Shown here in pieces: positions 16,963 to 25,336 of a stretch of DNA of 43,283 nucleotides. The notes under the pieces were generated by a model. That model was not told the DNA's origin. It was given only the letters and a program-made list of their open reading frames with translations, and made no database searches. A program made the position numbers and the translations under genes. How positions within the stretch are numbered: the first letter of the stretch is position 1; the number at the start of each line of letters is the position of its first letter. The stretch lies in NCBI GenBank assembly GCA_024642205.1, contig JAHEBQ010000057.1, positions 1 through 43,283 on the forward strand. The letters run 5' to 3'. Source of the DNA: Planctomycetaceae bacterium. GTDB taxonomy: Bacteria > Planctomycetota > Planctomycetia > Pirellulales > Pirellulaceae.

Positions 16963-17424
16963 GCCGTCGATCGCCGAATGGAACCGTTGTAGTCAACAAA
17001 TCACGGTTTGGCGGTGTTCAGCAGTAAATGCCCGACGCTCCAACTTGAAATCTGGCGAATCTTCCGAATTTTCGATGGTTCCGAAAACCGCACCGAGACT
17101 CGAATCAACCAGACCGAACGCGGAGCTTGTGACTTTGGTTACGGTTCGAGGTGCAGGATCGAATTATGTTGAAATGAACTCGAAAATCACGCATCGCCAA
17201 CAAACGAGAAGTGGGCTACAATTTTTTACTTCGCTTTTATCAAGTCATTGATCGATAAAGCGGAAAATGAACTGGTGAAAGATCGGTTAGCTCCGAGGCA
17301 TGTTGCCCGGGCACCTTCCGGGTGGGTGGTCAATCCGCCCCTCGTAACTAGTCAATCGATCGCCGAAAGCTCACCTTATACGCCGCGGTACGCCGTCAAG
17401 GCTTAGATCCAGCCAAGGAACTCA
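16963..17424. other. 462-bp intergenic region before ftsH
   Basis: No credible reading frame. It contains the promoter candidate at 17194-17222, and further down an imperfect hairpin around 17232-17262 (CGCTTTTATC ... GATAAAGCG). A GC-rich, possibly structured leader (17290-17345) follows before AAGGAA at about 17415, the ribosome-binding site of ftsH. The implied leader of nearly 200 bases is long and might be regulated. Confidence 0.4.
17194..17222 (+). promoter_or_regulatory. candidate sigma-70-type promoter for ftsH
   Basis: TCGCCA (17194-17199, four of six matches to TTGACA), a 17-base spacer and TACAAT (17217-17222, five of six matches to TATAAT). It would give a leader of about 195 bases before ftsH. 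Confidence 0.3.
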
Positions 17425-19500
17425 ATGGACAACGAACGAGAAAACAACAGGAAAACGGATGATCGACGCGCGCGGCCTCCTTCTCGAAACCCGAATCTGC
17501 TGATCCCGCTGCTGATCATCGGCGGTTTAATGCTCTACATGTTGATGCAATGGGGAAACGATCAGACGTCAACGATCTCCGCCAAATATTTCAAGAACCT
17601 GCTTGCCGGAAAGGACTTCTATGGCGAACCCATATCCGACGATGACGGCAATCCGATTTCGGACATCATTGAAGAAGTGGAATTCACCAGCCGAGGCGCG
17701 AAAGGAATATTCAAGGTGCTTCCCCGACCCGAGCCAACCTACGATACAAAGAAGGGGGATTGGATTAAGCCAAAGGAAGATGCGACATTGAAAAGGAACT
17801 TTCAGGTCGAGCTGCCTCGCGATGACGTCAGCCGTGCCGCACTGGTCGAGGCGGCATACAAATCGGTCCCAAGCGTCAAAGTCGAGCCGGTTTCAGACAT
17901 GATCGCCTGGTACTACGCAGCTTTGCTGATGTTTACCTTTGGCCTGCTGTTGTTCATGATTCTGTCGTTCCGGCGATCGCAAAACCAAATGATGGGTGGC
18001 GGTGGCTTCCTTTCGAATTTCTCTCGCAGCCCCGCGAAAAAATACGAAGCATCGGCCCAGCCGATCACCTTCAAAGACGTCGCCGGACTCGAAGGGGTCA
18101 AAGCCGACCTCGGTGAAATCGTTGATTTCCTCAAAGATCCAACCAAGTTTCAAAAACTGGGAGGCCGAGTTCCCAAAGGGGCTTTGTTGATTGGACCTCC
18201 GGGGACCGGAAAAACGCTGCTGGCCCGGGCCGTGGCCGGTGAAGCCGAAGTGCCCTACTTCAGTGTCAACGGTAGTGAGTTCATCCAGATGTTTGTCGGT
18301 GTCGGTGCCAGCCGGGTACGCGATCTGTTTGCAACGGCCAAAGCCCAGTCTCCGGCCATTATCTTTATCGATGAGATCGATGCGGTCGGACGCCAGCGTG
18401 GCGCCGGATTGGGTGGTGGTCACGATGAACGCGAACAAACACTGAACCAGATTCTTGGTGAAATGGATGGTTTCCAGGCCAATGAGTCGGTGATCATTTT
18501 GGCGGCCACCAACCGTCCGGACATTCTCGATCCAGCACTGTTACGGCCAGGACGATTTGATCGCCACGTGACGGTCAGCCGACCCACGAAAACGGGGCGA
18601 CTGGCAATATTCAAGGTCCATGTCCGCAATGTCCCCTTGGCAGCCGATGTCGATTTGGAGGTCATGGCCCAGGCGACCGCAGGCATGACCGGCGCGGATA
18701 TTCAGAACCTGGTCAATGAAGCTGCACTTTGGGCTGCCCGAAAAGACAAAAACAAAGTCGAAATGGAAGACTTTTACTTCGCCCATGACAAGGTCCTGAT
18801 GGGCGCGATGCGTGAGGAGATTTTGACCGACAAGGAAAAAGAAAGAACGGCCTACCACGAAGCGGGCCACACGCTCGCCGCGTGGAACCTCAAAGGAGCC
18901 AACCCGGTTCACAAAGTTACGATCATTCCGCGCGGCCGTGCACTGGGTGTCACCCAAATGGTGGCCGACGAAGATCGCATGAATATGTCGGAGCAGGAAA
19001 TCATTGATCACTTGATCGTTTTGCTCTCCGGCCGAGCTGCAGAAATGCTGATCTATGATGAACTGACCGTCGGTGCGGAAAATGACCTGGAGCGGGCAAC
19101 CTCGATGGCCCGCCGGATGGTCACCCATTGGGGAATGAGTACCAAACTGGGACCCGTAAGCTACAAGATGAGCGATGAAGACCCCTTTTTGGGCGGCCAA
19201 ATGCACAAGAGCCGGCAGTTCAGCGAACATACAATGGAGGTTATCGACGAGGAAGTTCACCTCATCCTCGAAGCCGCTTCCAATAGTGCGATGGAACTAC
19301 TGACCAAACACAAGGACGGCCTCCAGTCAGTGACCGCTTCCTTGATTGAAAACGAAGAACTCGATCGGCACCAAATTGCCGATCTGCTCGGCCCCTCGGT
19401 TCACAAAGAAAGGGAAGCCGACTTACCAGCCAGACCACCGATCGTTACGGACAATGGCGCCGCCAAAAGCAGTGCCGACAATGCAGAAATGACTTCCTGA
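17425..19500 (+). CDS. ftsH: ATP-dependent zinc metalloprotease FtsH
   Basis: A 691-residue membrane protease that degrades misfolded membrane and regulatory proteins. Order of parts: a hydrophilic N-terminal tail, helix 1 (about 25-42, LLIPLLIIGGLMLYML), a periplasmic domain, helix 2 (about 162-182), the AAA module with GPPGTGKT (about 257-264), Walker B IIFIDEID and the second region of homology ATNRPDILDPALLRPGRFDR. The protease domain has HEAGH (478-482) and the third zinc ligand region ELTVGAENDLERAT. The periplasmic domain (about 120 residues) is longer than in E. coli and is rich in Asp, Glu and Lys. AAGGAA precedes the start. It is followed 28 bases later by the VOC gene and probably heads an operon. 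Confidence 0.97.
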   Translation: MDNERENNRKTDDRRARPPSRNPNLLIPLLIIGGLMLYMLMQWGNDQTSTISAKYFKNLLAGKDFYGEPISDDDGNPISDIIEEVEFTSRGAKGIFKVLPRPEPTYDTKKGDWIKPKEDATLKRNFQVELPRDDVSRAALVEAAYKSVPSVKVEPVSDMIAWYYAALLMFTFGLLLFMILSFRRSQNQMMGGGGFLSNFSRSPAKKYEASAQPITFKDVAGLEGVKADLGEIVDFLKDPTKFQKLGGRVPKGALLIGPPGTGKTLLARAVAGEAEVPYFSVNGSEFIQMFVGVGASRVRDLFATAKAQSPAIIFIDEIDAVGRQRGAGLGGGHDEREQTLNQILGEMDGFQANESVIILAATNRPDILDPALLRPGRFDRHVTVSRPTKTGRLAIFKVHVRNVPLAADVDLEVMAQATAGMTGADIQNLVNEAALWAARKDKNKVEMEDFYFAHDKVLMGAMREEILTDKEKERTAYHEAGHTLAAWNLKGANPVHKVTIIPRGRALGVTQMVADEDRMNMSEQEIIDHLIVLLSGRAAEMLIYDELTVGAENDLERATSMARRMVTHWGMSTKLGPVSYKMSDEDPFLGGQMHKSRQFSEHTMEVIDEEVHLILEAASNSAMELLTKHKDGLQSVTASLIENEELDRHQIADLLGPSVHKEREADLPARPPIVTDNGAAKSSADNAEMTS

Positions 19501-19528
19501 ACAATAGTTGGATCCAAAGGTGTCCCAC

Positions 19529-19912
19529 ATGACCAGGGCCATTGCCTCTTTCCTGGGGCTTCGAACTGTCGTTTATCACGTTGCCGATTTGGAACAAGCC
19601 AAGTCCTGGTATGCGCAAGTCCTGCAGGTTCAACCCTATTTTGACACGCCGTACTATGTCGGCTTTAACGTCGGCGGATTCGAGTTGGGTTTACACCCCC
19701 TCGAATCGGGGGATAGTGGGCAGGGAAACAGCGTCGCGTATTGGGGGGTGACTGATGCCGCGTCCGAACTCTCGCGACTGATCGATCTGGGTGCATCGCC
19801 GCGGGGCGATCTCCAGGAAGTCGGCGAGGGAATCAAGGTCGCAGACGTGCTGGATCCATTTGGAAATGTACTCGGAATTATCGAAAACCCGTCGTTTCCA
19901 AACACCGCATGA
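19529..19912 (+). CDS. VOC-superfamily (glyoxalase/dioxygenase-like) protein
   Basis: A 127-residue single VOC domain, half a typical dimer unit. I chose ATG 19529 because AAGG at 19516-19519 precedes it and because the fold starts soon after (LRTVVYHVADLEQAKSWYAQVL). The later phrases fit the fold: VGFNVGGFELGLHP, VAYWGVTDA and VADVLDPFGNVLGIIENP. Of the usual metal ligands the His of VYHV and the final Glu (IIEN) are present. No specific substrate can be assigned. It lies directly after ftsH (28 bases) and directly before the YaiI gene. Confidence 0.82.
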   Translation: MTRAIASFLGLRTVVYHVADLEQAKSWYAQVLQVQPYFDTPYYVGFNVGGFELGLHPLESGDSGQGNSVAYWGVTDAASELSRLIDLGASPRGDLQEVGEGIKVADVLDPFGNVLGIIENPSFPNTA

Positions 19913-19949
19913 AAATCTCTACCGCCATCGCCTTACTGCGATCAGACTT

Positions 19950-20444
19950 TTGAACGACTCAGCCGAAAACCGGACATTCCAACACCCGTTGTGCATCTGG
20001 ATTGACGCGGACGCCTGCCCCAAAGCGATCAAAGAAATCGTCTTTCGCACTTCAAAACGATTGCAAGTCAACATCGTTCTGGTTGCCAATCAATCCATGC
20101 GAATTCCTTCTTCCGATCTGATCGAAATCATCATGGTCCCCCACGGGGCAGATATTGCCGACAATAAAATCGTCGAACTGGTCAAGCCGGGGGATATCGC
20201 GATTACTGGAGACGTTCCACTGGCCGCCAGAGTAGTCGAAAAGGGAGGACTCGCAATCGGAACTCGTGGTGAACTCTTCGATCACGACAGTGTGCACGGT
20301 CGATTGGCATCTCGTAACCTGATGGAGCAATTCCGATCCGCCGGAATGGAAACGTCCGGTCCAAGACCACTGAATTCGAAAGACATTCAGGCATTCGCCA
20401 ATCAACTGGATCGAATCGTGACAAGGATACTCAAGCAAAAATGA
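19950..20444 (+). CDS. YaiI/YqxD (DUF188) family protein
   Basis: A protein of about 164 residues matching the DUF188/YaiI family (uncharacterised, PIN-like fold). The family start 'I-x-IDADACP' is seen as CIWIDADACPKAIKEIVFR. Later come VANQSMRIP, GADIADNKIVELVKPGDIAITGDVPLAA, GTRGELFDHDSV and RPLNSKDIQAFANQLDRIV. All expected Asp clusters are present. No in-frame ATG fits: the only upstream ATG (19869) lies inside the VOC gene. The start must be TTG at 19950 or, closer to the family norm, TTG at 19989. It is probably co-transcribed with ftsH and the VOC gene. Confidence 0.82.
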   Translation: MNDSAENRTFQHPLCIWIDADACPKAIKEIVFRTSKRLQVNIVLVANQSMRIPSSDLIEIIMVPHGADIADNKIVELVKPGDIAITGDVPLAARVVEKGGLAIGTRGELFDHDSVHGRLASRNLMEQFRSAGMETSGPRPLNSKDIQAFANQLDRIVTRILKQK

Positions 20445-20702
20445 TGATGTTTCGATGTTGCTCCGATTCTCCGGTGATCGGGAGAACTCCCTACCGCAGC
20501 GAACGATTAGGATTGGAAAAGACACAAACCAAATCGCTTTTGATTTCAAGTGGCAGTTACCCGGAATCTCAAACCAACCGGACCGAGAATTCGCCCGCCC
20601 GGTTTTGCGTCGATCGCCAGGGTTGATCTCTCGAATATCGTAGTGCGCTCGTCTGGTTTCAGTGACGTGCGACGAACCCAGATTTTGCAGCGGCTCCGGC
20701 TT

Positions 20703-21398
20703 TCATCTCCCGAAAAACAGCCAGTCCGTCTGCTCTTCGTGGATCAGATCATTCATCACCGTCACTTGCTCGACGCGAACGTCCGCGAAAACGGTCTGGA
20801 GGTTGTCCAACAGCGGTGTGCTGGCCGCATACGACCAGACGCCCAACACACCACCAGGTGTCAAATGTTTTTTCGCCGTTTCCAGGCCGGCGACCGAGTA
20901 AAACCCCTCGCTTTGCCCGCCGAGTACGTCGTCTGGCGAATGATCGACATCAATCGCAATCAAGTCAAATGATTGCATCGCGGGTTCGGCCAGTCGCGCA
21001 TAGATATCGCCGTTGGAAATTCTCAATCGAGGTTCGGAATTGAGCTGCGCGGCAAGCGGCACCAAGCCTTCCTTCATCCAGCCGATGACTTGCGGCAAGA
21101 ACTCAACGACTTCGACCGACCCAACCTGTTCGGATTGGAGTGCGGCCGCCGCAGTGTAGCCTAGACCCAATCCCCCCACGAGGACATCAAGTTTTCGCTG
21201 GCCCGCAGTTTCCTGTGCCAACGCAACTCCGATCGCGCCCAAGGCACTTTCTGACTCCGTCAGATAGCTGCTCATCAGGAATTCATGATTAAGCGTGACT
21301 TCGGTGACCACTGTCCCCGGTCGCGAAAGCAATTCGCGACGCCTTAAACAAAGCACACCCAGTGAAGTTGGCTCGTAAGCAAGGATTTCAAGGGACAC
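20703..21398 (-). CDS. spermidine-synthase-like SAM-dependent methyltransferase-fold protein
   Basis: A 231-residue protein of the class-I methyltransferase fold. An N-terminal beta domain (SRPGTVVTEVTLNHEFLMSS) is followed by the nucleotide-binding VGGLGLGYTAAAAL, VEVVEFLPQVIGW with the acidic residue for the SAM ribose, SNGDIYARL, FDLIAIDVDHSP and a C-terminal LTPGGVLGVWSY. This order matches polyamine aminopropyltransferase-like proteins. However, the catalytic Asp motif (usually D-S-T-D-P) reads DVDHSP, so true spermidine synthesis is doubtful. It is convergent with the YaiI gene, with about 260 bases between the stops that contain no gene; only a weak 6-bp hairpin at 20467-20486 is visible there. 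Confidence 0.8.
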   Translation of the reverse strand: MSLEILAYEPTSLGVLCLRRRELLSRPGTVVTEVTLNHEFLMSSYLTESESALGAIGVALAQETAGQRKLDVLVGGLGLGYTAAAALQSEQVGSVEVVEFLPQVIGWMKEGLVPLAAQLNSEPRLRISNGDIYARLAEPAMQSFDLIAIDVDHSPDDVLGGQSEGFYSVAGLETAKKHLTPGGVLGVWSYAASTPLLDNLQTVFADVRVEQVTVMNDLIHEEQTDWLFFGR

Positions 21399-21480
21399 AT
21401 CGGGCTTTCAAAACGACCGAATTGGATGGCGGAGAGATCAGTAGATTCTAAAGTCTCTACCTTTCGTTAACGAGGCGAGT

Positions 21481-21567
21481 GCTTCTCAAGAAGCATGTCT
21501 GTGGCGGTTTGCTCCGCAAACCTGCGCTATTTTGCAGAGCAAAATGCCACCTTGCAGAGCAAAATGC
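21481..21567. repeat. hairpin cluster and 20-bp-period direct repeat
   Basis: Three inverted repeats in 65 bases: GCTTCT-ca-AGAAGC (21481-21494), GGTTTGC-tcc-GCAAACC (21506-21522) and ATTTTGC-aga-GCAAAAT (21529-21545). The 16-mer TTGCAGAGCAAAATGC occurs at 21532-21547 and again at 21552-21567. The cluster lies immediately before the 10-bp array, between the two minus-strand genes. Confidence 0.75.
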
Positions 21568-21590
21568 AACTGAACTCTGTAAACGAATCA

Positions 21591-21700
21591 CGGCGAATCA
21601 CGGCGAATCACGGCGAATCACGGCGAATCACGGCGAATCACGGCGAATCACGGCGAATCACGGCGAATCACGGTGAATCATGGTGAATCATGGCGAATAA
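21591..21700. repeat. 10-bp tandem repeat array (CGGCGAATCA)
   Basis: Eight perfect head-to-tail copies of CGGCGAATCA (21591-21670) are followed by three variants (CGGTGAATCA, TGGTGAATCA, TGGCGAATAA) up to 21700; a partial CGAATCA precedes at 21584-21590. The copies diverge only on the right-hand side, so the array grew or was homogenised on the left. As 10 is not a multiple of 3, every frame reads a 10-residue periodic peptide of the type ANHGESRRIT; I consider none of these translated from the plus strand. It is not a CRISPR array: there are no spacers. Confidence 0.95.
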
Positions 21701-21922
21701 GTAGATACTTGTAAAATGTTCGGGCACCCGATCAACCAATCCGATTGCCTCGTCGATTCGTGTTCGCAGCCGTCGAAGATACCGAGATTTGGCCAGGTCA
21801 ACCGGGCCAAGCCCGATTTGCAGCTTGCCTGCGACTTCGGCGGCGTCACCGCTGACTTGCGTTTCCAAAAACGCCTGCCAAATAATTTGCGGACTTAGGA
21901 TGGATGATTGTTCGCCGCACAT
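21668..21922 (-). pseudogene. ECF sigma-factor region 4 fragment fused behind rtcB
   Basis: An 84-residue frame whose ATG (21922-21920) overlaps the rtcB stop as TGATG. Residues about 9-55 match the C-terminal sigma4 helix-turn-helix of planctomycete ECF sigma factors: SPQIIWQAFLET, then AAEVAGKLQIG, and AKSRYLRRLRTRIDEA, against the family 'W-x-A-F ... EVA-x-x-L ... AKSR-x-L-x-x-LR'. All of sigma region 2 is missing. The last residues (MIHHDSP) are read from the decayed units of the 10-bp array, which also supplies the TGA stop, so the original 3' end is probably lost. It is either a remnant left by recombination or a small sigma4-only DNA-binding protein translated by coupling to rtcB. Confidence 0.65.
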
Positions 21923-23322
21923 CAGTCTTCCGCGCGACTTCCGTCTCCGCACATCATCACGATTCGGGGCATGAACTCGGCGACGATCTCGACCAGGTCC
22001 GTTTGGGCGGCCATCACGTCGTGGATGTTTTTGTAGGCGCCGGGTACTTCATCCAGTCCACCTGCCAGCAAACGGACGTTTTTTTGTTTCAGGTGATTCT
22101 TCCACTGTTTCCAGTTGAATTGCTGTTTTGCCTTGGTCCGCGACATTTGTCGACCGGCCCCGTGGGAGGCCGACTTCAAACTGCCGGGATGACCTTTACC
22201 ACGCACCACGAAACAGGAATCTGCCATGTTGCCGGGAATCACGCCGAGATCACCTAAACCGGCTGGAGTCGCCCCTTTGCGGTGAACTACCAACGCACGG
22301 CCGTTGTGCTCTTCTTTCCAGGCAAAATTGTGATGGTTCTCGATCGTGGCCAGGACTTCGGCACCAGCGAGCTTGACGACGTTTCGGTGAATGACCTCGT
22401 GATTGGCCGACGCGAACCGGCCCATCAAATTCATTGCCAACCAGTACTCATGGCCTTCTTGAGTATCCAGTTCCAGCCAGCACAGGTGTCGCAACTGAGG
22501 GTCGTTCCTGATTTTCGCAGGAGCCATCGCGCGGGCAATATCGGTGTAGCGTTTGCAAGTCATCGCTCCCGGTCCGCGGCTACCGCTATGGCTGAGTAAC
22601 CCAACATACTTGCCGGCCTGAAGCCCGAGATCGGATTGGGAAAGCGTCAACACGCCCCACTCGACAAAATGGTTGCCGCTTCCGCTGGTGCCCAGTTGCC
22701 CGACGGCTCGTTCACGCATCTCGCGAGTAATGGCAGTAATTGTCCAGTCTTCATCGAGCACTGCGTGTTCATGTGGTCGCTGGAATTTTTGACCGGTTCC
22801 AAAAAGTGTCCCTTTTTCGAGAGCCCGATCAAGTTCACGGCATTTCAACGGATCGTTGCCCGCGAGCGTCTCGACCGAGAGGTCGGTAACCGTCAGTTTC
22901 ATCCGACACGCGATATCGACGCCGACACCGTAGGGAATGATGGCGTTTTCGCATCCAAGCACCCCGCCGATCGGCAGGCCGTAACCGGAATGTGCATCGG
23001 GCATCAGGGCTGCGGCACGGGAAATCGGTAGACGACAGGCATTTCGGATTTGTCGGATCGATTCTTGGTCGAAATCAGATCCCCAACTCTCGTAGTCGAT
23101 TTCCGCAAACGGGACATCGTTCGCCCTGTGTTGGACAATGGCTTTGGCAAGTTCACCGTAAATATTGTCGACCAGGTAGATCTCAGGTGCGGCAACGACT
23201 TTCGGAATCATCTTCCTGGGCGCATCATCGGATCTCGCACGGGCCGCCAGCTGGGCACACGTGATGGCTTCGGCCACGCAATCCGCGGGTACCCCGAGAT
23301 TGATGAGTTGCTTTTTGTTCAT
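21922..23322 (-). CDS. rtcB: RNA-splicing ligase RtcB family protein
   Basis: A 466-residue RNA ligase that joins 3'-phosphate (or 2',3'-cyclic phosphate) and 5'-OH RNA ends using GTP and Mn2+. I chose ATG 23322 (MNKKQLINLGVP) over the extended frame. Signatures: MPDAHSGYGLPIGGV, GVGVDIACRM with the metal-binding Asp and Cys, LGTSGSGNHFVEW, LSHSGSRGPG, HRKGATPA and SHGAGRQMSR, whose His is the guanylylation site. The C-terminus (MAAQTDLVEIV...) is complete. No archease, RtcA or PrfH gene is adjacent, so the usual RNA-repair operon partners are missing; instead a sigma4 fragment overlaps the stop. Confidence 0.93.
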   Translation of the reverse strand: MNKKQLINLGVPADCVAEAITCAQLAARARSDDAPRKMIPKVVAAPEIYLVDNIYGELAKAIVQHRANDVPFAEIDYESWGSDFDQESIRQIRNACRLPISRAAALMPDAHSGYGLPIGGVLGCENAIIPYGVGVDIACRMKLTVTDLSVETLAGNDPLKCRELDRALEKGTLFGTGQKFQRPHEHAVLDEDWTITAITREMRERAVGQLGTSGSGNHFVEWGVLTLSQSDLGLQAGKYVGLLSHSGSRGPGAMTCKRYTDIARAMAPAKIRNDPQLRHLCWLELDTQEGHEYWLAMNLMGRFASANHEVIHRNVVKLAGAEVLATIENHHNFAWKEEHNGRALVVHRKGATPAGLGDLGVIPGNMADSCFVVRGKGHPGSLKSASHGAGRQMSRTKAKQQFNWKQWKNHLKQKNVRLLAGGLDEVPGAYKNIHDVMAAQTDLVEIVAEFMPRIVMMCGDGSRAED

Positions 23323-23420
23323 GGGTTCTTGCCAGCCGCTATCCGCGTTGCCGGTTCCCGGCACGAAAGTTCGATGAATCCGTCGTGGCGTCAGCTCGGA
23401 ACAGACTCATCCAAATCAAC

Positions 23421-23446
23421 AAAAAAGGACAGGCAAAAGCCTGCCC
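23421..23446 (-). terminator. rho-independent terminator of the Gfo/DoxX operon
   Basis: Read on the minus strand, GGGCAGGC pairs with GCCTGTCC (one G-T wobble) around TTTT and is followed by six T residues. It lies about 60 bases after the stop of the Gfo/Idh/MocA gene and so separates that operon from rtcB. Confidence 0.85.
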
Positions 23447-23507
23447 TGATCAAGGACAACGGGGTCGCGAACAGGTTCACACCCCGATGGCTGAATGGAA
23501 ATCCGAA

Positions 23508-25334
23508 CTAGGAAAGCCCCAAATTCTTCCGCTCCTGATCGAAGTACTTGTCCTGTTCCGCTTTCCCGTCTACTTCCGGGATCTCATTGGAGGCCAGATT
23601 GAACCATCCGGGCTGGAATTGAATGAAGCCGTTGCCGCCCGGGATTTGCGAGTTGGCCATTGCCTGTTTTGCTGTCAGCGCGATGACCGCGTCCGCCAGC
23701 GCTACCGTTCCGTTGCAACGTGGCTGATTGCGCAAGTCGCCGGTGCTGATACACCAGGCCCAATGCTCGATTTCTTCTTTGTAACCGCGACTGACGGGGC
23801 CAGCTCCCTCGGCCGTTTTTGCCGGTGCGGCATCGCCGCTGGCCGAAGTATCGAGAACGGCACTGTCGCCCTTCTTTTTCACGCGAGCTTTGTAGGAAGT
23901 TCCGGCCAGCGGATACAGCATGACTTCTTTCTCGCGGTCCAAAACCAACGTTCCCTTTGTACCGAGCACGACCTCACCGTATCCCCCGAATCCGTTGCCG
24001 TTGATGGACGAATAGGTTACTACGACTTTCTTGTTGTGATCTTCATCGAACGAAGGCACTCCTGACTTTGGCGGATAAGCATTGGTGTTGTCGCGGTAAC
24101 CGACATCAAAGTTGTAATCGTAGCCTTGGCCAGGAAACTCAAAACTACAATAGACATGGTCATCCGCATCCCGGTCCTGCGGGAAAACATGACGCCCCCC
24201 GACCGCGTGGACCGTCAACGGATGAACGTGATGACCGGTCTTACGAGAAAGTGCCGAGATGAAGATACTGGCTGCATCCAGTTGATGGCTGCCCAGTTCG
24301 GCCATCAACCCGCCACCCGTGCGATCCCACAATCGCCAGCGAACCATTTCTTCCATCGCCGACCGAACTCGTCCACCGCTGTAGACGTTATCTCGATCGA
24401 TATAGCCGAACTTGTTGGCCGCAACGAACTTGTCCTGGTCCAAGGTTTGCCACTGGACGATTTGTTTTTCCAACTTCAATCGCTCTTGAGGCGAAGTGGC
24501 AGGATCTTCGTAATTTCTGATGAAGGCATCGAGTTGATCACGGATTTCGTCAACTCGCGAGCCGGACTCCGTAATCTCACCGCCGGGAATCGGAAGCGCC
24601 CAGGAATCTTTCCCGGGAACATTGTTGCGATGCCATTGTGCGCGAATGTGGTGGATTTCTCCCAGCAAACCCCATTTGATCAGGTTAACTGCATTGTCAT
24701 AGAGAATACTGTAGTGACGCTGATGTCCCACGGAAAGCCAGGAATTCGTCTCATCGGCCGTGCGAGCCATCAACTTGCACTGAGCAACATTATGAGCCAT
24801 CAGTTTCTCGCACAGGACGTGCTTACCGGCTTTCATTGCTCCGACCGCGATCGGTGCATGCAGAAACAACGGCGTCGCGATGATCACGCCATCGATGTTC
24901 GGATCCTGAACCGCTTTTTGCCACTCGGTATATACCGTAATGTTGCGCCGTGCTTCGTCTTCCGATTTCCAATTGTAGACGTGCATCAAACCCGGACGAA
25001 CCTTGATCGTATTGTCCGTGGACCAATCACCATGAAAGGCCCGGTGCACACTCGACGGACGAATATCACATATCGCGGTGACCTGAACATAGTCGGGGTT
25101 GATCGCGCCCATCAGCACGCTGCCTTCGTCACCGGTTCCAATCACGCAGACTCGCACCGGTCGGTTGGGTCGCTGGTAGCCAAAGTACATGGCGCCAACA
25201 CCTGCGGCGGTGACTCCGCCGGCGGCGATGGTACGAACCAGGAAATCGCGACGACTGACTTTGTCATGGGCTGTTACGGCTGAGTAATAATTCTCGCGAC
25301 CGACTTCGCGTTCTTCAGGTGTAAGGTTGATCAT
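23508..25334 (-). CDS. Tat-exported Gfo/Idh/MocA-family oxidoreductase
   Basis: A 608-residue NAD(P)-dependent oxidoreductase. A twin-arginine signal (VSRRDFLVRTIAAGG, about residues 26-40) is followed by VRVCVIGTGDEG, the Rossmann Gly motif, then the domain phrases IDGVIIATPLFLHAPIAV and GKHVLCEKLMAHN with the family's active-site EK motif. The usual length is 350-450 residues. The excess includes a helical insertion around 'DEIRDQLDAFIRNYED' to 'AMEEMVRWRLWDRT', and a Lys/Ala-rich segment (about 490-520). Export suggests oxidation of sugars or sugar derivatives in the periplasm with a bound cofactor. It starts two bases after the stop of the DoxX gene, so they form an operon, and a terminator follows at 23421-23446. 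Confidence 0.9.
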   Translation of the reverse strand: MINLTPEEREVGRENYYSAVTAHDKVSRRDFLVRTIAAGGVTAAGVGAMYFGYQRPNRPVRVCVIGTGDEGSVLMGAINPDYVQVTAICDIRPSSVHRAFHGDWSTDNTIKVRPGLMHVYNWKSEDEARRNITVYTEWQKAVQDPNIDGVIIATPLFLHAPIAVGAMKAGKHVLCEKLMAHNVAQCKLMARTADETNSWLSVGHQRHYSILYDNAVNLIKWGLLGEIHHIRAQWHRNNVPGKDSWALPIPGGEITESGSRVDEIRDQLDAFIRNYEDPATSPQERLKLEKQIVQWQTLDQDKFVAANKFGYIDRDNVYSGGRVRSAMEEMVRWRLWDRTGGGLMAELGSHQLDAASIFISALSRKTGHHVHPLTVHAVGGRHVFPQDRDADDHVYCSFEFPGQGYDYNFDVGYRDNTNAYPPKSGVPSFDEDHNKKVVVTYSSINGNGFGGYGEVVLGTKGTLVLDREKEVMLYPLAGTSYKARVKKKGDSAVLDTSASGDAAPAKTAEGAGPVSRGYKEEIEHWAWCISTGDLRNQPRCNGTVALADAVIALTAKQAMANSQIPGGNGFIQFQPGWFNLASNEIPEVDGKAEQDKYFDQERKNLGLS

Positions 25335-25336
25335 GA

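Noticed and set aside
18541..19260. 239-residue frame antisense to ftsH
   Set aside because: A shadow of the highly conserved ftsH coding sequence.
20467..20486. TTCTCC/GGAGAA hairpin after the YaiI gene as terminator
   Set aside because: Only 6 bp, an 8-base loop and no T tract.
21479..21686. Plus-strand frames reading through the 10-bp array (ANHGESRRIT repeats)
   Set aside because: Any frame through a 10-bp repeat stays open as long as the unit has no stop; the peptides have no family, and the frames end inside the array.
21591..21700. Array as CRISPR
   Set aside because: The units are only 10 bp and directly adjacent, with no spacers and no cas genes nearby.
24126..25283. 385-residue frame antisense to the Gfo/Idh/MocA gene
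   Set aside because: A shadow of the real gene, which has clear motifs and a Tat signal.
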